Source: Syngnathus acus
Taxonomy: Eukaryota > Chordata > Actinopteri > Syngnathiformes > Syngnathidae
DNA: 64,000 bases
Direction: 5' to 3'
Assembly (NCBI RefSeq): GCF_901709675.1
Contig: NC_051095.1
Span: 19,184,456-19,248,455, forward strand
How positions within the stretch are numbered: the first letter of the stretch is position 1; every line of letters starts with the position of its first letter. Positions 32,712 through 43,109 of the stretch are shown piece by piece. Both the position numbers and the translations under genes were made by a program. The notes under the pieces are model-generated. The model saw only the letters and a program-made list of their open reading frames with translations. It was not told the DNA's origin and made no database searches.

Positions 32712-33753
32712 CAGAGATGGGACCAAGTCACACATGTGCAAGTCTCAAGTGAGTCTCAAGTCTTAACCTTCATGTCAAGTAAATCCCAAGTCATTTTTTT
32801 CTTGGGCAAGTCAAGTCCAAGTCAAGTCCTTAAATAGGTCAAGTCCAAGTCAAGTCACCTTATTATTGCAATTTTACCCGCAGAATCTGATTTTAGTAAC
32901 GTGAAAAGACAAGATATAAGTAACTTTAAGTTACCATCATTGTCCAATGTGTCTAACCTGTTTAAAAAATATGACAATAATTTGGATTTGCACTGTAATT
33001 ACTGATATTCAGTAAAATACACCATGGAATCAAACAAAAAAGAAATTACCTCATACAATGATTGACAGCTCAATCTAAACAAATGAACGTCTGCCGACAG
33101 TGTCTGACACATTTGAGTTGCAAATATGAAAAAATAATCTGAAAAAAATCTGAAAGAAGAAACACATTAAAGAGCATTAGAAACATTTTATGTTTCATCT
33201 GTAACATCCGGAGACACCAGAGCTCTATAAACTTCAAACGGACAAAGTTTGAAGTTGTCGTCTGGCTGTCTGAAATGTTTCTGTTGCATATCTTGCACTG
33301 TGCTGTCTGTCTTTTGCCGTCATAAAGGTAATTACGATAGCCGAAGGTGATGACTCGCGGTACCGCTCCCGCTGACATGTTTGTGCATGTCTGATATAAA
33401 GGGCCGTGATTCTCCAATAAACACGTTAGGTAGGTAGAGAGGGCACGACTGATTGATTGACAGGGTAGCGATCCAATCATGGCAACGCCATTCTCAGCCT
33501 GCGCTCCTACCGTGTTATCGATATTACTTTTTTAAATGTATTATTAATTTTATATCCAAACTGAAAACATAAACTAAATAACACTGAAGTCATTCAAGTC
33601 ATCGTGTCCCAAGTCAAGTCAAGTCCCGAGTCTTTAACTTCCAAGTCCAAGTCGAGTCTCAAGTTTTTTTATTTTTGTCAAGTCACAAGTCATCAAAACA
33701 GTGACTCGAGTCGACTCGAGTCCAAGTCACAGTGACTCGAGTCCCCATCTCTG
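32712..33753. mobile_element. Non-autonomous hAT element with intact target duplication
   Basis: The 1042-bp element begins CAGAGATGGGACCAAGTCAC and ends with the inverse of CAGAGATGGGGACTCGAGTC. It is flanked on both sides by the exact 8-bp duplication GTAACAAT (32704-32711 and 33754-33761). An 8-bp duplication and CAG...CTG ends define the hAT superfamily. Both subterminal regions are packed with CAAGTC/GACTTG repeats (TCAAGTCCAAGTCAAGTCC and similar), probable transposase-binding sites. Inside is a remnant of a BED-finger coding region on the minus strand. The perfect duplication suggests modest age. Confidence 0.93.
33070..33480 (-). pseudogene. hAT transposase BED-finger remnant
   Basis: The 136-codon minus-strand frame holds VITFGYRNYLYDGKRQTAQC (residues 43-62) followed by KICNRNISDSQTTTSNFVR. 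This is the first half of a BED-type zinc finger, with the C-x2-C pair at residues 62 and 65. The family's usual continuation, R-H-L-K with the zinc-binding His residues, is lost: the frame continues RLKFIELWC, so a short deletion has removed the first His. No catalytic hAT domain follows. The natural start is probably the Met at residue 35 (MSAGAVPRV). BED fingers bind the transposon ends. This piece cannot act as transposase. Confidence 0.75.
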
Positions 33754-33761
33754 GTAACAAT

Positions 33762-34074
33762 TTTGCAAATTGCAAACCTTGGAGTTTGACGCAAAATGGC
33801 TTCTTCAAATTAAAATGGCCAACATTTTCATGAACTCCAAGATCCGTACTCACTGACAAACTCTGACGAGGAAATTATTCTAAAATCACGTTTGGATTAG
33901 AAGCAGGTATGAAAAACAAATGCTAAATTTTGTAGCCATCTAATTTCACCATCAATTTGAAGATTTGCCTTGAAAAATTGGATGTGAGTGCCCATTTGTC
34001 GCTTTTATGTTTACCAAAATGTCCCCATACAATTATGCATCAATATGAACATGAAATGATTTCTGCAGACAATT
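33762..34074. other. Gene-free spacer
   Basis: This is the right flank of the hAT element. Nothing is recognised beyond AAAATGGC phrases (33795, 33815). Confidence 0.5.
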
Positions 34075-34614
34075 TACCGTAATTTTCGGACTATAAGTCG
34101 CACCGGAGTATAAGTCGCACCAGCCATAAAATGCCCAAAAAAGTGAAAAAAAACATATATAAGTCGCTCCGGAGTATAAGTCGCATTTTGGGGGGCAATT
34201 TATTCGACAAAATCCAACACCAAGAACAGTCATGAACGAGCAACAACAGGCTAAACGATAGGTATGCTAACGTGACATAAACACAAACTAAGAGCTGAGA
34301 ACGGCCCTGACGTAAAATTCAGAGTTATTCAAAAAACTATTACATAAATAACACGTTAATAAAACCATCTGCGTCACTCCAATTCATTAAATCCATCAAT
34401 CTTCCTTTGTCAACAATGCGTGCGCGCCGCTGACGGCTCTTGCACTTAAAAATATTCCACAGGCCCATATAACGATATATAAATTATATATCAAATAACT
34501 ATTATATAAGCAATAATGTTATCAAACCATCTGTGCACTCTAAATCATTAAATCCATCGATCAAATTCCTCGTCCTTTGTCAACATCGCCGCGCGTGCGC
34601 GCGCCCTGACGTCA

Positions 34615-35402
34615 GCCTCGTCGTTATTCCACAGATCTACTATATAACTATATTGTAGCGTTAACAAAGTTCAAGGAAAGACGTGGGTTTGGTAAACGGC
34701 TCTTTATTTAACAAAACAAACTTACAGGCGTGTGGCGGCGTGGACTTCCAGCCACGGAAATGGAAGAGAGCTCCATAGAATAGGACCGGGCGTGCGTAAA
34801 AGCCATGACCGAGCCCCATCCACCGTCCCCGGACAGCCACCCGGCCGAGCGCCGGCCCTCGACTTCCATCCACGGAGGTGAAAGACAGCTCGGTAGAGGA
34901 CCGGGCGTGCGTAAAAGCATTGTCCGAGCCCCATCCACCGTCCCTGGACAGCCACCCGGCCGAGCGCCGGCCCCCGACTTCAATCCACGGAAGTGAAAGA
35001 GAGCTCCGTCGAGTCAATCCCTGGACGAGTCGATCTTTGTCCTTTATGTAAACAACCGCCGCGCTGCTGACGCGACGTCGCGCTGCTGACGCGCGACCGC
35101 GACGCACGCCCGGTCCTACTCTACCAAGCTGTCTTTCACCTCCGTGGATGGAAGTCGAGGGCCGGCGCTCAGCCGGGTGGCTGTCCGAGGACAGTGGATG
35201 GGGCTCGGTCATGGCTTTTACGCACGCCCGGTCATATTGTATGGAGCTCTCTTCCACTTCCGTGGCTGGAAGTCCACGCCGCCACACGCCTGTAAGTTTG
35301 TTTTGTTAAATAAAGAGCCGTTTACCAAACCCACGTCTTTCCTTGAACTTTGTTAACGCTACAATATAGTTATATAGTAGATCTGAGGAATAACGACGAG
35401 GC
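34615..35402. repeat. Inverted repeat, two arms of about 300 bp
   Basis: The left arm (34615-34912) and right arm (about 35103-35402) are reverse complements with few mismatches, from GCCTCGTCGTTATTCC through AAAGACGTGGGTTTGG, ACTTACAGGCGTGTGGCGGC and ACCGGGCGTGCGTAAAAGC. The left arm also holds a direct duplication of about 118 bp (CAGCCACCCGGCCGAGCGCC at about 34832 and 34950). A transcript would fold into a long double-stranded hairpin. The 208-codon minus-strand frame 34661-35287 and smaller frames arise because the arms are GC-rich and open in several frames. Their proteins repeat the same segments and show no known domain. Confidence 0.93.
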
Positions 35403-35533
35403 AGCGCGACGCTGCGTCAGCAGCGCGACGCTGCGTCAGCAGCGCGGCCGTTGTTTACATAAAGGACAAAGATTGACTCGACGAGCTGCTGCTGACGCGA
35501 CGTCGCGCTGCTGTCGTCACTTGAAATTCAAAT

Positions 35534-35580
35534 TACAGTAATCCCTTGCTACATTGCGGTTCGTTTATCGCGGTTTCATT
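35534..35580 (+). mobile_element. Terminal fragment of a Tigger-like element inside the MITE
   Basis: TACAGTAATCCCTTGCTACA then TTGCGGTTCGTTTATCGCGG matches the inverted fragment at 1846-1913. It ends in a poly-T run (35578-35600) and lies inside the right part of the element 34075-35709, so it is a nested remnant or was captured by that family. Confidence 0.5.
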
Positions 35581-35709
35581 TTTTTTTTTTTTTTTTTTTG
35601 AAATCTTTTGAAAAAAAAAAAAAACACATATAAGTCGCTCCTGAGTATAAGTCGCCCCCCCACCCAAACTATGAACAAAACCGCGACTTATAGTCCGAAA
35701 ATTACGGTA

Positions 35710-36240
35710 GATACACTTAATAGGGTCAAATTCGCCTGGTGTAAAGATAGATTCATGTTGTAGTGAGGGACAGATCTGTGATCACACGTCCTTTGCAGAC
35801 GTCATCAAAGTTTTTTCAAATGTGGTTTCCCGCGAGCGGGAGCATCCACATATCAAATACCAAATGATTCCGCTGTGAAATTGATATTTTCTGCTTTCTG
35901 CCAAGCTTTTTGGCCATCCATCAGCCATCCCACTTATGCCCGCAGTTGTCCGATTTGATTCCCAGGTCCGAATGGATGTGGCTGATTGGCTTTTATATTC
36001 CCATGCCTTTTCCTCACGCGGCGGGGAAGATAAATAGCGGCGATATGTTTGTGCCAGTACAAGCGTTTCGCCAGCGCTGTGGCACATTTGTCAAGTGCGC
36101 CTGACAGTACTGCTGTGGTGCAGCACAAGGAGGAAGAGGAGAAGGAGGATCAGGACCAAGAAGAAGAGATAGTGCAGCATGTTTAAATGGAGATGAATAG
36201 TCAAGAACTGCAGCATCCTATAACATTGGATCATATAGAA
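35710..36240. other. Gene-free spacer
   Basis: No gene is supported. A purine-rich run (AGGAGGAAGAGGAGAAGGAG, AAGAAGAAGAG) lies at 36127-36168 just before the GT tract. Confidence 0.5.
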
Positions 36241-36244
36241 CAGT

Positions 36245-36416
<172 letters not shown>

Positions 36417-36551
36417 GCCCGTGCACGTCTTTGAACGAGAGATAGATAAATCATGTGAGCTTTTCTGTGTAAGCATGCATTCACTGTCAGTGAGTATGTG
36501 ATAGAGAGGGAGACAGTGGGATAGTGTGTGTGACTTTGTGTGAAAAGCACA

Positions 36552-36690
<139 letters not shown>

Positions 36691-36727
36691 GCTCATGTTT
36701 GTGATGGAGAGTAATTATGTGGTATGA

Positions 36728-37050
36728 GAGAGATACAGTACGAGTCCTTGTGTCCAGTACGACTAAGTGTGTGTGGCTGCACGTGTTTGGTGTTTGTTCA
36801 TGTAAGGACAGACATGTGTACTGTAAGTGTTACCAGATACAGCAGCACACTCTTCATTGTAAAATATAATTACTACATGTCAAACTAGTCTTAATAAAAA
36901 TAAATACATTAAAACAAGGGTTTGTCACTGGAAAAAAAAAAAAGCTCGGATGTTAACTGCTTTTCTTTTAACTATATAGAATTATTTGAATATATATACG
37001 TATATGTATATATATATATACGTATATATTATTTGATATTGACTTTTATA
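36728..37050. other. Spacer with TA-rich tract
   Basis: A tract of TATATACGTATATGTATATA units lies at 36990-37028. Otherwise nothing is recognised. Confidence 0.5.
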
Positions 37051-37409
37051 CAGTGATGCCTTGAGATATGAGTTAAATGTGTTCATTGACCAAGCTAATA
37101 ACTCACAACATTGATACCATCTTTCCCAATTGAAAGAATTGGGAACGCCAGAAAAACATTGAGTAATAACAATTAAATATAAATGAACAAATTAAACTGT
37201 TTGTGTATCATGACTTAATGCAAGCAGTCCATTTGTGCTGCTCCTTCAGATGTGCTCACCTGAGCCACCGGGAGGCTGCATAATATAGCCCTGCAAACAC
37301 AACACAAACGAAGAATAGTATTTCTTTTCCTAATGCTACTGTAGGTGACTCAGTAAGATGCTATAAAAATACCTCATAAATTGGTTCACTCGTATCTCAA
37401 GGCACCACT
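37051..37409. mobile_element. Tigger-type MITE
   Basis: The 359-bp element has inverted ends CAGTGATGCCTTGAGATATG and (minus strand) AAGTGGTGCCTTGAGATACG, flanked by TA (37049-37050 and 37410-37411). The subterminal text AGTTAA..TGTGTTCATTGACC / AATTGGTTCACTCGTATC resembles the gttaattggttc-type ends of Tigger elements. No coding region is left. Confidence 0.78.
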
Positions 37410-37411
37410 TA

Positions 37412-38511
37412 TTTTGTGTGGCTTCCTATACTTTTATTGTATGTGGCCCTCAGTGGGAAAACTTGGAACATTATTGATTGAATAAATGATTTCAATCTAG
37501 TTGCTTTCCAGTGGATAAGTGTGCATAATTGCATATGATCATTCTCTAACTATGTGCAGTGTCGTTTCCTTGCTCATTTTACACAAATCTTGTAACACTT
37601 GTGATGAAATGATGAAGCCTTCCCTCCGGGTAGCTGAGATATCCATTTACATCCTCATTTTCTGCCATTTAGCTGCAAACATTCATTGACTTAAACACAA
37701 ATTATCTCTCATCATGAGTCCATCCCATATAAAATCCCACAACCTTTTCATTGAAGTATAAATATATACTGTAATAATTTGACCTTAATGTCACATCATT
37801 GGAATCGTGTGGTTGCTACTCTGGCTTGAGACAGGAAGGAATAGTGGGTATGTTGTTGTTGTCATGGAAACCCGAGCTTCACCTAGATTTGTTTTGTAAC
37901 CCTCCTGTTATGCAGCCGGGTCAAAAGGACCTATTAAAAAACCTAGGAAAATATCTAATAAATAGTCAAAAATATTTCAATAAAACGTCTTAATCACATT
38001 GGTTTTCTTTTAATCACATCATTTTGGGGGATTCATTTTAAAGTAATTGTCATGGTTGCAATGGGTCACACTGACTCGTGAAACAAGCAGTCTGGTTATT
38101 GCAACATGAAAATCTGCCTGAACAGCTCTCCATTCGCATCACACTAGCCCAATGGCAACATTGCTAGTTTTCTTAGCCACCCATTTTTAGGAATCTAGCC
38201 AGGGAGGGACAACATTTAAATATTTTAAAAAGTATTTAATAATATTCATATTTGTATGCATGTACATGTATTTTAGAATTACTTTCAAATAAGCCCACAA
38301 TTAAAACAAATTGAAACAAAACAATTAATACAGAAAACTTAGCAAATTTCTTTTAAAATGACAAAAAATCCTGACGTATTTTTTGTTTTATTTTTATTGG
38401 GGTTTTTTTAAGAAATTGTTTTAAATGTACCTTTTTGTTCATCAAATGTTTCAATCTTATGACATTTTTAATTAATTTGTTATTGTATGTAATTTTATTT
38501 GTGTTTTAGAT
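37412..38511. other. Gene-free AT-rich stretch
   Basis: No gene or element is recognised. Confidence 0.5.
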
Positions 38512-39483
38512 TACCGTTTTTTCCCATGTATAATGCGCAAAATTTAACTAATTTATTGTCCTAAAATCTGGGGTGCGCATTATACATGGGTACAATTTAA
38601 AAAAATTTTTTTTTTTTTTTTTTTAATTTCTTTTTTTTTTTTGTGAAGAAAATCATGGTACAACAATTTTGAAGAAAATCTTGTCACGGATGGTTCTTTA
38701 CAACGTCACTTTCCTCTCTTTTCATTTTAACCTAACTGATCGCGGTGGTGCCTTTCTGGGCAGTCAGAGAAATCAACGCCAACAAAAAAAATACATCCAG
38801 CCTAGTTAAGAAATCACCAGAAAGATCACCATGACAATTGTGAATAATAAATAAATAATTATTATATATATTATATATATTATTATTATAATAATAAATA
38901 ATTGTGATAAATAACTGGAACATCACTCAAATATGGGTGATCCCATTGAGAGTCTCACATATTTCTTCGCTATCGAGTTTGCTACTGCATGCGCAGTGAT
39001 ACTGACCGGCAGAATAACATCCGGTTGTTCCCAAAGATGATCTTTTTTCTGAAATAATTTTATGTTTACGGACTTAAGTAACCCGGCCGGGTCATACCAA
39101 AGACTATAAAAATGGGACCCATTGCCTCCCTGCTTGGCACTCAGCATTAAGGGTTGGAATTGGGGGGTTAGATCACAAAATGATTCCCGAGCGCGGCGGC
39201 GCTGCTGCTCACTGCTCCCCTCTCCCCCAGGGGATGGATCAAAATCACACGGGGATGGGTCAAATGCAGAGGACAAATTTCACCACACCCAGACGCGTGT
39301 GTGACGATCATTGGGACTTTAAAAAAAAAATAAAAATAAAAAATGAAAAGAAAAAAAAAAAGGAAAAAAGTCAAAATTTGGGTGCGTATTATACATGGGT
39401 ACAGGCTTTTTTCCAGCATCAACATGCCATTTGTAGGGTGCGTATTATACATGGGGGCGCATTATACATGGAAAAAAACGGTA
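38512..39483. mobile_element. TIR element with ATTATACATGGG subterminal repeats and nested SINE
   Basis: The ends are TACCGTTTTTTCCCATGTAT with AATGCGC, and inverted TACCGTTTTTTTCCATGTAT with AATGCGC, bounded by TA. The end motif is repeated inside: GCGCATTATACATGGGTAC (38575), GCGTATTATACATGGGTAC (39384) and GCGTATTATACATGGGGGC (39440). The layout is the same as the ACTATAAG-CGC elements, but the motif letters differ. A SINE (39080-39319) is inserted in the body. Poly-T/poly-A runs lie at 38600-38641 and 39319-39370. Confidence 0.83.
39080..39319 (+). mobile_element. tRNA-type SINE, head missing
   Basis: From CCGGCCGGGTCATACCAAAG to GACGATCATTGGGACTTTAA this matches the full copy at 51011-51321 base for base over most of its length. 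Differences include GGCGGCGCTGC against GGCACCGCTGC and GACGCGTG against GATGTGTG. The first 65 bp with the A and B boxes are missing. The tail is A-rich rather than (TTTAAC)n. It is nested in the TIR element 38512-39483. Confidence 0.88.
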
Positions 39484-41119
39484 CTTATTTTTATGCAAAT
39501 TGTTTTTTATAAGTGAAACGTAGTAAAAAAGAAAAATAAATTAAACTCTTCCTTTAGTATTACTTTTCTTGCCCAAAAAAATCAAGTGGGTCTTTCTCAG
39601 AGTTGCAATGGGAGCATGTTTGTTCACAATTTTATCAAGGGAACACAATTTTTATCATTATCCATTATCCATTTTTTTTTTTTTTTTTTTTTTACAGCTG
39701 TCAATTAAATGCAGCGCCCGTAGGGAGAGCCCTGTAGCTCGAGAAACAATCTGTGTTAGCATCTTACTCCAATGCTGGTAATAAATGAAAACAATGAAGC
39801 CACATTCAAGTTCGCATTTAGGGGACGTCTGGATTGATTCGTTTGGATTTTGAAATCCTTGGGAATGTAGCCTTTTAGCTTGGCTCGACTATTCTACATC
39901 ACAGGAAGTGGCGACGTTGACGCTGTTGTATTTATGTTTGTTTGTTGTTGGTTTTTTTACTGTATTTGGTGAGATAGTGATACCTTGGCTGAAATCGAAT
40001 CTAGAATCTTGAGTTGCAATTTTAGTGCAATAATTGACACTCTTACAGAATTGAGGTTTCAAATTTTCAGAACCACAAATACTAGCAATGATGTCAGTTA
40101 CGTGTTCCGCTAGTTATTTTCAAATGAGACACATTAAAACAGAAAAACATTCCTATTTCAAAAGTGATAATCACATGATTGTCACTTACCCTAGTGGCAA
40201 ATATGAGTCTATCAAGTAAATGAGGCGGTACTTCAGGTTGCTGAAGCAGAATGCTTTAATGAGCATCCTGCTCATTCAACAACAAGGCACACTCACAACT
40301 TAGTAAGTTGTTGGTAAACTTGCAATACAAATACAACCTAAGTGACATGTTCATAATAAAATAAGCCATAAAACTGCATGGCCTGGCTGCTCAGTATGCC
40401 TGTTGCCAGTTCTCTCACATTGGCGCACATATCTTGGGCCAAAAGTTTACATCTGATTAACCAGGGATAAAAGGTTGTGTTGATTTAAAGTGTTCACTAT
40501 CTGCCAAACTACTGTGTTGTGTGAGTTCACTGCCACACAGCGCTGAAAAAATCTGAATGCATCGCTAAAATCGATTGATCTCCAGGCCCTACCTCACGGT
40601 GATTTACACGACAGCAGCAAGACAGATGCAGGTTCCGCTCGGCTGACTTTGATGGCGACCTGTCAAGGCCTTCTGCCAAGTGTCTTTCCCCCTTTCACTT
40701 GAGCCTGCCAGCCTCGCCTCTTTAAAACGTTACGTTTGAGCGGAGAAGACAGCCGAGCGCGAAAAGGACACCAGTCGGTCGCTAACAACATTTGCTCACC
40801 CGCCGACGCACAAACACAACATGAAAGACCGTTATTGGCCAAGGAGCCGTGTTTGGTTACGAGAATTGAATTGCGGTGGTGCAAAATGGACCTTTGATGC
40901 GGGTAAACCTCGTGAGTCTTTCAGCAAGGAAAAAAACGAGACAGATTAATAAAATAATCAACAAACTCTAGAATCAATGTCAGTTATTATTCACAAGGCA
41001 AAAAAGTAGTTTATTTTAATAAAAGAGGACTGTATTTAGAAAAAAGTATGGCAGCAAGACTGAAAACAAAGAGAAAAAAAGGTATTTTATGCAAACTATT
41101 TTGAGAAAACCGGCCAAAC
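39484..41119. other. Gene-free stretch
   Basis: No gene is recognised. A poly-T run (39673-39694) is the only strong feature. The block 40560-40900 is GC-balanced and not repetitive. Confidence 0.5.
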
Positions 41120-41946
41120 TCATTCATGCACCTCGGATCTCAACACTAATTCGTTCCAGAAGGAGCGTTGAGAACCAAAACCGTTGAGTTATGAAGCAAT
41201 TTTGCCCATTAGAAATAACTGAAAATGCAATAATCCGTTCTCAACCAGCAAGGTCTTACTCTAATGGTGCCTTTCTTGTGCAATAAGAAAATGCACATAG
41301 TTGAATATGCAATATAAATTAAAAAGGAAACACATCATTAAAAAAGTACATTTAAGATCTACCTTGACATTGATGAGGCGCTGAATCTTTGAACACGGAG
41401 GTGGAGAGGAGGTGCCAGGGGCAGTCATTGTTTAGATTCCATAAAAAAATCTGGTGGTTGCATTTTGTCAGTGTTTTCCTTTCTTTTTTTTCTTCCACGA
41501 GGACCTGGCCGGTAACCCCTCGTAACCCCCTTAACAACACGAGCAGTTTTTATCGCCTCTCTAATCCTCAAAAATGAATTTATGGTCGATCTCGGCACTT
41601 TGAATTCCAATGCCAAGTCATCACACAAATGCGTCTTTCACACTATTGTTTGTTCGCCTTTTTTAGCTCTATTGTTGTTCTCACCACCTTTCTCTTCTGC
41701 TTTACACCTGCGTCTTTCTTTAGAACCATGTTCATTCTCTTGTAGTGCAGCAACAATAATGGCAATCAACACCGACTAGCGGCAGGTAGAACAAACGACG
41801 CATACTTTTGTTTACAATAGCCACGTGAGTCAGGTTGGTTTCCGAAGCTTTCTCTGAGAACCAGGACAAAGATTTCCAGACATTTTGCATTGAAAACTGG
41901 ATATGTTCCGTACAGAGGTGGTTGACTTCCAGGGTTCCACTGTAGG
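41120..41946 (-). mobile_element. Internally deleted Tigger element
   Basis: On the minus strand the left end near 41946 reads CAGTGGAACCCTGGAAGTCA. The opposite end near 41120, read on the plus strand, is CACCTCGGATCTCAACACTA with ATTCGTTCCAG. The two are imperfect inverted repeats of the ACCTCGGA..CTCAAC type found in fish Tigger elements. Between them, on the same strand, lies the DNA-binding part of a Tigger transposase. The rest of the protein is missing. The exact ends are uncertain by a few bases. Confidence 0.7.
41425..41730 (-). pseudogene. Tigger transposase N-terminal (CENP-B-type HTH) remnant
   Basis: Two minus-strand frames join across a frameshift. The first (from about 41730) reads MVLKKDAGVKQKRKVVRTTI then ELKKANKQ and a stop, followed by a CERRICV stretch. 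The second (41628 down) reads CDDLALEFKVPRSTINSFLR then IREAIKTARVVKGVTRG. Together they match the layout of the helix-turn-helix of Tigger/jerky/CENP-B-like transposases: a basic start, a T-x-E-L-K-K helix, an E-x-G-x-R-V-x-D-L-A helix, then S-T-I-x-x-F-L-K-N-K-E-A-I-K. One stop and one frameshift break it. The second HTH and the DDE domain are gone. TIGD host genes are related but are intact single-exon genes, so this is a transposon remnant. Confidence 0.72.
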
Positions 41947-43109
41947 TAGGACTTGTCTGCCTGTCTGTGGATGAAAAAAAATGTCTCAAGGACCTATGCC
42001 CAAAATCAAAAAGGGAATCGTACATTTTCATTCAAAGCAGGCGTTTTGGGTGAATTCCAGAGCATGTCAAACTCCTACGAGTGAATTTGCCCAAAGATCC
42101 TCAATTAGAAACGGAGCCTAGACAGATGATAGTGAATTGCACAACTTTTTTTATAACGATATGCTTTATGGGTAGGGCATAAGATAAAGGTTTTATCATT
42201 TCTAGGATTTGCCATGAAAAATAAAGTGGAAGGGCCCCATACGGCTCTGCTTGCAGCTTTTATTTGTTGTAAAAGTAGCAGCCTTCAAAAACGTATTATC
42301 ATCAAGCGCAATAAACTGCAAAATATTAAAAGATGAATTTTTAACATGTTGTACATTTGTTCCCCAAGTGTCATGCAGGAAAACATGGGCATTAAATGTT
42401 ATAAAGGGGTTCAAGTCTCAGGACTGAGGGCATCACTGGTCTGTGCACCTTCCCACCCGCACTGTGCCTTGATTAAGCGCTCCCGTGGGTCGTGTGCAGC
42501 GGCAAGACAATGTGTTTACGCCAACAATTTTCAGCCATATGCGCATTGTTCCCTCTGTGCTCCTGATTGAGCCCGGTAGGCCCATCTCAATCTCGCTTCA
42601 TAAATCTCCAGGGGTTAATTAGCCCAAGCGGCTAACCGGCTAGCGCCTCAGCAGACAAACACGCTCATTGAATCTTCACCGGCTGAGCAGGACCATGCAG
42701 GCAAGGGGTTTTAGCTCAGATATGCTGGAAAACTGAAAAACGAAAACACTTTGGGCCGGAGGGGTGTTTTTTGGGGGCATGGTCATTCCAAGATGTAATA
42801 CTCAGGAGGCAGGCATTTCAAGTCTGACAGAAAAGAAATGACGAAAGATTCAAACAGAGGGAATATTTTACTTTCCACTATCGACATGAAGTCTCTCTGA
42901 TTATGGTAAGCTCTACTACTTTTGTAAATATTGTATTACCTCTCCCAAAGAAGTAATGTCTTCACCTCTGCTTTCAACATTATGTAGATATTTTGTTTGC
43001 TTTGTTACATTTTCTTTCACATGCACCTTACAGAAAATGTCAGAAAAATCTACAAACATTTTTGGTGCTTATCCAGCCTTTTTGGGCATGATATTTGACT
43101 TTTTTCCAT
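41947..43109. other. Gene-free stretch; 42540-42720 may be conserved non-coding
   Basis: No exon is supported. The block 42540-42720 (CTGATTGAGCCCGGTAGGCC, GGGGTTAATTAGCCCAAGCG, GCTAACCGGCTAGCGCC) is GC-balanced and not repetitive, and holds a TTAATTAG homeodomain-type core. Its regulatory nature is only a guess. Confidence 0.35.

Larger units (their letters stand above)
34075..35709. mobile_element. TIR element with a giant internal hairpin
   Basis: The 1635-bp element is bounded by TA. The left end is TACCGTAATTTTCGGACTAT with AAGTCGCACC. The right end, inverted, is identical over TACCGTAATTTTCGGACTAT with AAGTCGCGG. Subterminal copies of the end motif follow (GGAGTATAAGTCGCACC, TATAAGTCGCTCCGGAGTAT on the left; TATAAGTCGCTCCTGAGTAT on the right). 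Near 34370 and 34540 a block with CATTAAATCCATC and CCTTTGTCAACA is duplicated. The centre is a CpG-rich inverted repeat. No transposase is encoded. Confidence 0.87.

Noticed and set aside
34661-35287. 208-codon minus-strand open frame as a novel gene
   Set aside because: It runs through both arms of the inverted repeat, repeats its own segments, and lies inside a MITE. No domain or start context supports a gene.
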